From Brevundimonas sp. (lineage in GTDB: Bacteria > Pseudomonadota > Alphaproteobacteria > Caulobacterales > Caulobacteraceae): a stretch of DNA of 12,243 bases. Position numbers and translations under genes: made by a program. Shown here in pieces: positions 6,752 to 12,243 of the stretch (positions within the stretch are counted from its first letter, which is position 1; each line of letters starts with the position of its first letter). The DNA lies in the NCBI GenBank assembly GCA_022712235.1, contig JALAGW010000101.1, positions 1 to 12,243 of the forward strand, read 5' to 3'. The notes beneath the pieces were generated by a model. That model saw nothing but the letters and a program-made list of their open reading frames with translations, was not told where the DNA came from and did not search any database.

Positions 6752-8101
6752 CTAGAAGATGATCGGCAGGCGCAGCACGAACCGCATGTCCGGCGCGTCT
6801 TCCGTCACCCCGAACTCGAAGTTCCCGTTGAGGCTGAACCGGTCGGTCAGCAGGTAGGACATGCCGAACTGCAGGGCGCCGACCTGCAGGGAATCGGACT
6901 TCTCGGTCAGGTCGTTCAGCTCGCTGGTGGTCGGCCGGATGTAGCTGTGCTTGTAGCCGAGCGAGAACGAGAACTTGGGATTGAGTGAGAAGCCGAAACC
7001 GATCGACATGCCGATGGCGTCGCCGGGATCGACCTCGCCGATCAGAACCTCGCCCTCGGTCTTGTTGATGTCCTTGGGCAGGTGGGCGAAGTAGCTGAGG
7101 CTGCCGAAGATCACCGCGGGATCGCTGGGGTAGAGGAAGCTAAGGCTCGATTCCACGCCCCAGAAGCCAGAGCCGGTGGCCAGACGGGTCGCCACGCCGA
7201 ATTCGTCGCGCGGGATGTCGAAGGGACCTTCCCCTGTATTGCTTTTGACCCGCACGCCCCCGATGAAGATGGGACGTCCGCGCTCGCCGCCGTTGATCTG
7301 ATAGCGGATGGCGCCCTCGATGTCGCCGATGCCGTCGCCGCTCAGGTCGATGGTGCGGGTGACGGCTTCGTCGCGCTGCTGGACGGTGGTGATGACGTCG
7401 TTGCGCCAAACATAGGGGGCCCGCAACTCGACCTCCATGCGCGAGGTCAGGCCGTATTTGGCGGCGATGGTCGCCACGCCAGTGTCGCGATCGGCTTCAT
7501 TGGCCTCGATCACGCCGATCTGGACGCCGGGAACGATCTCGATGCCCCGGAAGACCAGGCGGTTGGCGCTGGAGCGCGTGTATTCGGTCGACACGTCCAG
7601 GGTCAGTTTGCCAGGCTGGGTCAGAACCGCGATGCCCTCGGGTATGGCGGCCAATTGCTCGCGGCGCGCCTGCAGCAGGGGCGGCTCGACCGGCGGGGCG
7701 CCGGCCGGTGCGGGGGCCGTCTGCGGCGGAGCGCCGGTCTGGCCGGTCGCCTGACCGGCGCGCAAGGCGGCCATCTCTCCGTCGGCGAAGGGGCGTGAGG
7801 CGTCGGACTGGAACCGCCAGCGCGGGTCGATGCCGGACTCGGCGACGTCGGCGGGCGGAGCGGCCCCCGCCGCGCGTTGGGCCAGAAGCGCGTCCTGCGC
7901 CTCGATGCGCTTCTGCTGGTCCAGAACCAGGGCCTCCAGCCGCGCCACGCGGGCGGCCAGATCGTCGTCCTGGGCCAGGGCGAGGCCGGGGCTGAGCAAG
8001 GCCGCCGCGGCGACCGACGCCAGCAGCAGACCGGATTTGGGACCCTTTCGACGAGCGCCGCGCAAGTCGCGCTGCCGAGGCGAAGGACGATGCTGGATCA
8101 T
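6752..8101 (-). CDS. Outer membrane beta-barrel with N-terminal coiled coil, FapF-like export pore
   Basis: 449 residues from the ATG at 8101, chosen because it gives a signal peptide (hydrophobic LLLASVAAAALLSPGLALAQ, cleaved near residue 44). The open frame extends to 8335 but is Arg/Pro-rich and overlaps the regulator gene. Residues 45-77 (DDLAARVARLEALVLDQQKR and on) form a heptad coiled coil; 78-145 are an Ala/Pro-rich linker. From about 160 on, amphipathic strands alternate with turns and the chain ends in LRLPIIF, a C-terminal Phe typical of BAM substrates. Coiled coil plus a barrel of the phenol-degradation MetA-like type, at roughly this length, is the layout of FapF, the trimeric pore that secretes Fap amyloid subunits. 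The gene lies 26 bases behind a Crp/Fnr regulator on the same strand and converges on the exported-subunit operon. A general solute channel is the alternative. Confidence 0.75.
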   Translation of the reverse strand: MIQHRPSPRQRDLRGARRKGPKSGLLLASVAAAALLSPGLALAQDDDLAARVARLEALVLDQQKRIEAQDALLAQRAAGAAPPADVAESGIDPRWRFQSDASRPFADGEMAALRAGQATGQTGAPPQTAPAPAGAPPVEPPLLQARREQLAAIPEGIAVLTQPGKLTLDVSTEYTRSSANRLVFRGIEIVPGVQIGVIEANEADRDTGVATIAAKYGLTSRMEVELRAPYVWRNDVITTVQQRDEAVTRTIDLSGDGIGDIEGAIRYQINGGERGRPIFIGGVRVKSNTGEGPFDIPRDEFGVATRLATGSGFWGVESSLSFLYPSDPAVIFGSLSYFAHLPKDINKTEGEVLIGEVDPGDAIGMSIGFGFSLNPKFSFSLGYKHSYIRPTTSELNDLTEKSDSLQVGALQFGMSYLLTDRFSLNGNFEFGVTEDAPDMRFVLRLPIIF

Positions 8102-8127
8102 GACGCGCTCTCTCTCATAGGTTTGGG

Positions 8128-8883
8128 TCAATGAAGGGCGGGGAAGTCGCCGCCGTAGTCGCAGGCGGCGCGCAGGTAGGATTCGTCCAGAAGGGTCAGC
8201 CAGCCGTTCTGCATGGCGATCAGGCGATTGCGTTTCATCTGGCCCAGGGTGCGGCTGACGTGGACCAGGCTGAGGCCCAGGGCGTCGGCCAGCGCCTCCT
8301 GGGTCAGCGGCAGATGCATCCGGTCGTGGCTGCACAGGCCGGCGCGGTGCAGCCGGTCGCGCAACTCGAGCAACAGATGCGCCAAGCGGGCCACGGCGGA
8401 CTGCCGTCCCAGCCGGACCACGTGGTTCAGCAGGCAGATGTCTTCATAGCGACGGGCGGCGATCAGAGCCCGGCGAAGCCGGTCGTGGCGCGGGTCCTGC
8501 AGCGCCAGGATTTCTCGCAACATGACGGCGTCGACGCACTCCACGCGCGTCAGGGCGACGGTGGCTGCTTCATCCAGGGGGCGGGGTTCGGAACTCAGCC
8601 CAACGCCGTCGCCCGGCAAAAGGAAGCTGAAGATCTGACGCTGGCCGTCGGCCAGGACGCGCTGGCGGCAGGCCCAGCCGCTGAGGATCAGGCGGGGCGT
8701 CACCGCCCGTCCTTCGGCGGCGAAAGGCTCTCCGGCGGCGATGACTTCCTGAAAGACGCACAGCCGTCGCACCAGGGCGCGCTCTTCGTCCGACAGCCGC
8801 GCGGCGGTGTTGAGCAGGCGCAAGGTCGGCGTGTCCGCAGGCACGGTCAGGCTGCGTCGCACGCTGAGGGTTCGCGACGTCAT
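8128..8883 (-). CDS. Crp/Fnr-family transcriptional regulator
   Basis: 251 residues from the ATG at 8883 (MTSRTLSVRRSLTVP). An upstream extension to 8976 reads as non-coding. Residues of about 25-130 form the cyclic-nucleotide-like sensor barrel with the motif GWACRQRVLADGQRQIFSFL, then PGDGVGL. A long dimerisation helix follows (145-180), then the winged helix with LTQEALADALGLSLVHVSRT (193-212). The family includes FNR, FixK, Nnr and Crp. The N-terminal cysteine cluster of oxygen-sensing FNR is absent, which fits the FixK-like alphaproteobacterial branch, so the signal is unknown. The barrel gene starts 26 bases downstream, suggesting one operon and local control of the export system. No clear TTGAT-N4-ATCAA box is visible upstream. 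Confidence 0.9.
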   Translation of the reverse strand: MTSRTLSVRRSLTVPADTPTLRLLNTAARLSDEERALVRRLCVFQEVIAAGEPFAAEGRAVTPRLILSGWACRQRVLADGQRQIFSFLLPGDGVGLSSEPRPLDEAATVALTRVECVDAVMLREILALQDPRHDRLRRALIAARRYEDICLLNHVVRLGRQSAVARLAHLLLELRDRLHRAGLCSHDRMHLPLTQEALADALGLSLVHVSRTLGQMKRNRLIAMQNGWLTLLDESYLRAACDYGGDFPALH

Positions 8884-9011
8884 CGACTGCACGCTTTGTG
8901 GCGCGACGGCGGCCCTCCAGCCGCGCGGCGCCCCTCCTTCGCCAAATACATATCCGGCGCTCCTCCGCGGGGCCAAACGGCCACCGAACGCTGGTGTTCC
9001 TTTTCGAGACG

Positions 9012-9027
9012 GGAAACAATTATTTCC
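9012..9027. promoter_or_regulatory. Near-perfect palindrome upstream of the Crp/Fnr gene
   Basis: GGAAACAATTATTTCC matches its own inverse at 14 of 16 positions and lies about 130 bases before the regulator's start codon, in the 192-base gap behind the rhodanese gene. It is an AT-rich island in GC-rich surroundings and could be an operator or promoter element. Weak evidence. Confidence 0.25.
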
Positions 9028-9075
9028 GTTGGATCTGTGGCCTAGGCGCCCGGCGGTTCGACGCGAGAGGTCCGG

Positions 9076-9606
9076 TCAGGAAGGCGTCCGCCGGTTCCAG
9101 GGGGCGAGCGCCAGCAGGCGGGCCATGCCGCAGAAGCCTGTGGCCCCCGCCACGAACAGACCGGCGCCGACAAGGGCGCTGAGACCCCAGAAGACCGGGT
9201 GGACCAGGCTTCCCAGCAGGGCGCCGGTCAGGATCAGACCCCCGGCGGCCATCTGCACTTGCCGCATCAGCTCCAGAGGGGCCTTGGCGTTGGCGCGGAC
9301 GGGCAGGCCGGCTTGCCTCCAGGCGTCCAGGCCGCCGTCCAGAACATAGGTCGGACCGTCGAAGCGCTTGGCCAGACGCGCGCCGTTCATGCCGGTGCGA
9401 TGCCCACTGCGGCACATGAAGACGACGGGGTGATCCGGTGCGACATCCAACGGCGCGTCGTCGAAGATCGACAGGGGCGCGGGCAGGGCGCCGAGGATGT
9501 GGGCGCGGTCGAACTCGTCCGGTTCGCGAATGTCGATCAGGCGCACGGCGCCGGACTTCAGACGGGCGGCGACCTCGGCGGGCGACAGAAGGGCAGGGGC
9601 GGTCAT
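9076..9606 (-). CDS. Rhodanese-DUF2892 membrane sulfurtransferase (YgaP-like)
   Basis: 176 residues from the ATG at 9606; an upstream start at 9636 would run into the bigR coding end. Residues 1-103 form a rhodanese domain with RLIDIREPDEFDRAHILGAL, the active loop CRSGHR (catalytic Cys65) and the closing YVLDGGLDAWRQAGLPV. Residues of about 110-172 form the DUF2892 hairpin: two membrane segments (GGLILTGALLGSLVHPVFW and LSALVGAGLFVAGATGFCG) ending in the conserved TGFCGMARLL. E. coli YgaP has this same fusion and transfers sulfane sulfur at the inner membrane. The gene starts 11 bases after the bigR stop, so the two form one operon. Its likely role is to pass on or dispose of persulfide sulfur alongside the divergent dioxygenase. 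Confidence 0.92.
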   Translation of the reverse strand: MTAPALLSPAEVAARLKSGAVRLIDIREPDEFDRAHILGALPAPLSIFDDAPLDVAPDHPVVFMCRSGHRTGMNGARLAKRFDGPTYVLDGGLDAWRQAGLPVRANAKAPLELMRQVQMAAGGLILTGALLGSLVHPVFWGLSALVGAGLFVAGATGFCGMARLLALAPWNRRTPS

Positions 9607-9617
9607 GGTCGAGGCTT

Positions 9618-9932
9618 TCAGGCGGGCGGGGGGCAATAGATCTGGGCGAGGACAGCGATCACGCTGAGCGCCGCGGGATCGGCGATGCGATAGAAGACGG
9701 CGGTGCCGTCGCGCCGTGTCGCCACCAGGCTGTCCTCCCTCAACCGGGCCAGGTGCTGGGACAGGGCGGATTGGGACAGGCCCGTCTGTAGCTGGGACAC
9801 CTGACGTTCACCCTCGCTGAGCTGGCACAGCAGCATCAGCCGGTGTTCGTTCGACAGGGATCTGAGCAGCCGCGCGGCCTCTGCGGCGTTACGCTGGAAC
9901 GCGTCCAGTCCGATGGCTTCAGGCGTGGTCAT
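9618..9932 (-). CDS. bigR: ArsR-family persulfide-sensing repressor (BigR/SqrR type)
   Basis: 104 residues with an ArsR winged helix: LLRSLSNEHRLMLLCQLSEG, then TGLSQSALSQHLARLREDSL (recognition region, about 51-69) and the wing VATRRDGTAVFYRI. Two cysteines, Cys36 (LLCQLSEGE) and Cys100 (IYCPPP), sit where BigR, SqrR and YgaV carry the pair that forms a disulfide or polysulfide bridge with reactive sulfur and releases DNA. The metal-binding motif of ArsR proper (ELCVCDL) is absent. The gene diverges from a persulfide dioxygenase and precedes a rhodanese-DUF2892 gene, the classic BigR setting. The palindromes at 9951-9973 are the natural operator and would let it repress both directions, including itself. 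Confidence 0.9.
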   Translation of the reverse strand: MTTPEAIGLDAFQRNAAEAARLLRSLSNEHRLMLLCQLSEGERQVSQLQTGLSQSALSQHLARLREDSLVATRRDGTAVFYRIADPAALSVIAVLAQIYCPPPA

Positions 9933-9950
9933 GGCTACAATATATTCTGT

Positions 9951-9973
9951 ATTGCTAAATTAGCAATTGCTAA
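9951..9973. promoter_or_regulatory. Overlapping palindromes, probable BigR operator between divergent genes
   Basis: ATTGCTAA-A-TTAGCAAT (9951-9967) is a perfect inverted repeat with 8-base arms. Its right arm is shared with a second perfect palindrome, TTAGCAATTGCTAA (9960-9973). The 67-base gap between bigR and the dioxygenase gene is AT-rich in an otherwise GC-rich window. AATATATT at 9939-9946, just before bigR, may serve as its -10. Three head-to-head half sites suggest cooperative dimer binding that covers both promoters. Confidence 0.7.
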
Positions 9974-9999
9974 TAAATGGGGCTGCGAAGGAGATCCTC

Positions 10000-10878
10000 A
10001 TGATTCAGCCCGCGTCGCCTGTGCCGCAGGTCGTCGGCGTCTTTGATCCGGCGACCCACACGGTCAGCTATGTTGTCGCCGATCCGGCTGCCGGGGCGGC
10101 GGCCATCATCGACCCGGTGCTGGATTTCGACCCGGCAGCGGCGCGGACCTCGACCGGATCGGTCGAACGGCTGCTGGCCCTGATCGCCGAAAGGGGATGG
10201 CGTCTGGAGCGGGTGCTGGAGACCCACGCCCATGCCGATCACCTGACCGGGGCCGATGAAATCCGCGTCCGCACTGGGGCGCCGATCGGCATTGGCGAGC
10301 GGATCAAGCAGGTGCAGAAGACCTTTGGCGACCTGTTCGAGGCTTCGGACGTGACGCCGGACGCCAGGGCTTTCGATCAGACCTTCGCCGATGGCGACTG
10401 CTTCCGTCTGGGAGAGATGGAGGTCGAGGTTCTGCATACGCCAGGCCATACGCCCGCCTGCGTCAGTTACCGGATCGGCGACGCCGTCTTTGTCGGCGAC
10501 ACCCTGTTCATGCCCGACTACGGCACGGCGCGATGCGACTTTCCGGGGGGCGACGCGCGAACCCTGCATCGCTCGATCCAGAAGTTGCTGGCCTTGCCGG
10601 ACGCGACGCGGGTCTTTGTCGGCCATGACTACCTGCCTCAGGGTCGTGAGGCCTTTGCCTGGGAGACCTCGATTGGGGCGCAGAAGGCCAAGAACATCCA
10701 CATCGGCGGCGGGCGATCGGAAGATGACTTCGTCGCCCTGCGCGAGGCGCGCGACGCGACGCTCAGCCCGCCGCAACTGATCCTGACGGCGCTGCAGATC
10801 AATATTCGCGCCGGCGCCCTGCCGCCCGCCGCGCCCTCGGGGCGCCGGTTCCTGAAGACGCCGTTGAATGTGATCTGA
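10000..10878 (+). CDS. blh: Persulfide dioxygenase, ETHE1/Blh-type metallo-beta-lactamase fold
   Basis: 292 residues from the ATG at 10000, which follows AAGGAG at 9988-9993 with ideal spacing; an earlier TTG in frame lies inside the operator. The metallo-beta-lactamase signature is complete: THAHADH (75-81), LHTPGHTP with His150, VFVGDTLF with Asp167 and VFVGHDY with His209. ETHE1-type enzymes use mononuclear Fe(II) bound by two His and one Asp to oxidise glutathione persulfide to sulfite. The segments GDTLFMPDYGTARCDFPGGD and KNIHIGGG match the Blh group next to bigR in Rhizobiales and Xylella. It acts in the cytoplasm to remove sulfide-derived persulfide, and its control by the divergent BigR is expected. 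I see no clear terminator behind it. Confidence 0.93.
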   Translation: MIQPASPVPQVVGVFDPATHTVSYVVADPAAGAAAIIDPVLDFDPAAARTSTGSVERLLALIAERGWRLERVLETHAHADHLTGADEIRVRTGAPIGIGERIKQVQKTFGDLFEASDVTPDARAFDQTFADGDCFRLGEMEVEVLHTPGHTPACVSYRIGDAVFVGDTLFMPDYGTARCDFPGGDARTLHRSIQKLLALPDATRVFVGHDYLPQGREAFAWETSIGAQKAKNIHIGGGRSEDDFVALREARDATLSPPQLILTALQINIRAGALPPAAPSGRRFLKTPLNVI

Positions 10879-10976
10879 GGTGCGACGTCCGGGGCGCCTG
10901 GTTTCGACAATCCGCCGCAGCAGACGAACCTTATAACAGATTGCCGCATGGTCAGGCGGCCAGTATCCAGCCCTGC

Positions 10977-11321
10977 ATGACCTGGCCGATGGGGACATGG
11001 ACGAAGCTGGTCGTGGCGATGGCCTTCCTCGCCGCTGTCTTCTGCTTCGCCCCTATTGCGGATGCGGCGACCTGTGCGCCCGAGCCGCCTGTGGCGCACG
11101 CCTTGGTCGATCATGATCCAGGCGACGGCGATCACGGCGGACAGGCGGGCGGTCACGGCGTTTGCGCCCATGGCCATTGTCATCACAACAACACGGCGCG
11201 GACGGACGCAGGCGACAGCCTGCCGGTCCAAGCGCATGCGCGGCCGGTCCACGCCTTTCCCGCCAGCGATTTTCCGACCTCGGTCTCCCCCGACGGCCTG
11301 AAGCGACCGCCCAGAGTCTGA
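10977..11321 (+). CDS. Small His-rich periplasmic protein, metal-efflux accessory
   Basis: 114 residues from the ATG at 10977; an ATG at 10989 fits equally well, and neither has a strong ribosome site. A signal peptide (LVVAMAFLAAVFCFAPIADA) ends near residue 30. The mature part carries a His/Cys/Asp cluster at about 41-70 (HALVDHDPGDGDHGG, then GGHGVCAHGHCHH), a typical soft-metal ligand array, followed by a low-complexity tail. It directly precedes a CzcC-type outer membrane factor, the position of small His-rich accessory proteins in cobalt/zinc/cadmium or copper efflux operons. A role as periplasmic metal buffer or sensor is inferred. The composition differs sharply from the neighbouring sulfur genes. 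Confidence 0.7.
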   Translation: MTWPMGTWTKLVVAMAFLAAVFCFAPIADAATCAPEPPVAHALVDHDPGDGDHGGQAGGHGVCAHGHCHHNNTARTDAGDSLPVQAHARPVHAFPASDFPTSVSPDGLKRPPRV

Positions 11322-11378
11322 CCCGACGACGGCGCCCTTGCGCGCTGATGCTCGTGTCAAACCTCTGGAAGATGAATC

Positions 11379-12243
11379 ATGCCTCCCTCTCATCGCCGGC
11401 CGCCGCGTGTCGCGGTCGGCTGCGCCTTGGCCGCCTTGGCGGTCCTGTCGGCCAGTTCCGCCTGGGCCGACCCCGCGCCTTCGTTCGCCGAACTGTTGTC
11501 TCGGCTGGATCAAACCCCAGCGACGCTTGAAGCCGACGCCCTGACGCAGGCCGCCGAGGCGCGGGCGCGCCAGGCGGGCGTGCGCCCCAATCCGACCCTG
11601 GGGCTGGAAGCCGACAGCCTCTTCGGTTCAGGACCCTATTTAGGGACCGCTAACGCCGAGACCACGCTGTCGATCAGTCAGGATCTGGAACTGTGGGGCC
11701 GGCGCGCCGCGCGGGTCGAAGCCGCGCGGGCCGACGCCGGCGCGGCGGCGCGGCAGCGCGACCTGGCGGTCGTGGACGCCGCGGGGCGTCTGGCTTTGAT
11801 TTACGCCGAGGCTGAGGCTGCGGAACGTCGGGCTGAACTGGCGGAAGAGAGCCTGTCCCTGACCGTCGCCGATGCGCGCGCCGCCCTAGCCCTGGTGGAG
11901 CAGGGACGCGAGCCCCTGTTGCGCGGCATCCAGAGCGAAAGCGAAGCCGCCGCCGCCCGTGCCGCGCGCGATGAGGCCCAGGCCGAACGGGATGCGGCCT
12001 TTGCACGTCTCGCCGCCGTCGCCATGCTGGTGGTTCCCGTGACGGGCATCGAGGCCAGCCGGCTGGATCAGACCCCTGGCGCGGCCCGCGTGGCGACGAC
12101 CGCCGCGCCGACGGTGCGGGTGGCCGAGGCCGGGCGTGACGCCGCCGAGCGTCGGATCGCGGTCGAACGGATACGTGCGCGCCCAGACGTTAACGCCAGC
12201 GTGGGTCTGCGTCGCTATGAGGCCGAGGACGCCACGGCCCTGA
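11379..12243 (+). CDS. CzcC-like TolC-family outer membrane factor (3' truncated by window)
   Basis: The frame is open from the ATG at 11379 to the window end, giving 288 residues of a protein normally about 400-430 long. A signal peptide (VAVGCALAALAVLSASSAWA) ends near residue 30. It is followed by an outer-membrane-efflux domain: ARQAGVRPNPTLGLEADSLF, then TTLSISQDLELWGRRAARVE, which is the N-terminal CzcC/TolC signature, and long Ala/Glu/Arg-rich helices (about 105-215) that build the periplasmic tunnel. The second repeat begins near residue 245. Such proteins trimerise with a membrane fusion protein and an RND pump to expel metals. The His-rich gene 57 bases upstream supports metal efflux; the B and A subunits probably lie beyond the window. 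Confidence 0.9.
   Translation, partial: MPPSHRRPPRVAVGCALAALAVLSASSAWADPAPSFAELLSRLDQTPATLEADALTQAAEARARQAGVRPNPTLGLEADSLFGSGPYLGTANAETTLSISQDLELWGRRAARVEAARADAGAAARQRDLAVVDAAGRLALIYAEAEAAERRAELAEESLSLTVADARAALALVEQGREPLLRGIQSESEAAAARAARDEAQAERDAAFARLAAVAMLVVPVTGIEASRLDQTPGAARVATTAAPTVRVAEAGRDAAERRIAVERIRARPDVNASVGLRRYEAEDATAL

Noticed and set aside
8102..8335. N-terminal extension of the barrel gene up to 8335
   Set aside because: The extension is Arg/Pro-rich, lies within the Crp/Fnr coding region in another frame and would bury the signal peptide; ATG 8101 gives a normal exported protein.
8884..8976. N-terminal extension of the Crp/Fnr protein
   Set aside because: The extra residues have no family match; the ATG at 8883 gives the usual family length.
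8131..9045. Plus-strand open frame of 304 codons across the regulator
   Set aside because: Antisense to the well-supported Crp/Fnr gene, Gln/Gly/Ala/His-rich, no domain.
9970..10998. Minus-strand open frame of 342 codons across the persulfide dioxygenase
   Set aside because: Antisense shadow of a gene with complete catalytic motifs; Arg/Gly/Gln-rich composition.
10638..11513. Minus-strand open frame over the His-rich and efflux gene starts
   Set aside because: Low-complexity Arg/Gly composition and overlap with three plus-strand genes that have clear signals.

Overview
The window is GC-rich DNA (an AT-rich patch lies at about 1200-1460) that reads like an alphaproteobacterial chromosome. 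The protein style (LepA, an alphaproteobacterial Crp/Fnr regulator, a BigR-type ArsR repressor, Ala-rich exported proteins) suggests Caulobacterales, perhaps Brevundimonas. The genus is an inference; no rRNA or tRNA is present to confirm it.

Layout. (1) 1-1930, a worn accessory stretch: the C-terminus of a DUF3883 protein, a small winged-helix-like ORF, a membrane-anchored hypothetical gene broken by a one-base loss in an A-run, and a minus-strand gene remnant in two frames. (2) 1931-3739 (-), intact lepA with a hairpin terminator behind it. (3) 3740-4047, a gene-free regulatory region with nested inverted repeats and a candidate promoter. (4) 4048-8883, the most interesting part: four plus-strand genes for exported proteins face a two-gene minus-strand operon across a perfect 12-bp hairpin. 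(5) 9076-10878, a sulfide/persulfide locus: bigR and a rhodanese-DUF2892 gene on the minus strand, diverging from a persulfide dioxygenase gene over a palindromic operator. (6) 10977-12243, the start of a metal-efflux operon: a small His-rich periplasmic protein and a CzcC/TolC-type outer membrane factor cut by the window end.

Region 4 looks like a divergent functional-amyloid (Fap-like) export system. It encodes an Asn/Asp/Ser-rich tandem-repeat protein, a small second subunit sharing an AFAG motif with it, a periplasmic C39-type cysteine peptidase like FapD with a complete Gln/Cys/His/Asp set, and an exported protein with a double-glycine leader-like motif that is the natural candidate substrate of that peptidase. 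Opposite lies an outer membrane beta-barrel with an N-terminal coiled coil, the architecture of FapF, apparently co-transcribed with a Crp/Fnr regulator. A terminator-like hairpin after the repeat gene could give the first subunit the highest expression. The parts follow the Pseudomonas fap logic, but the subunits and the split, convergent arrangement differ. The assignment rests on architecture and motifs, not on a database search.
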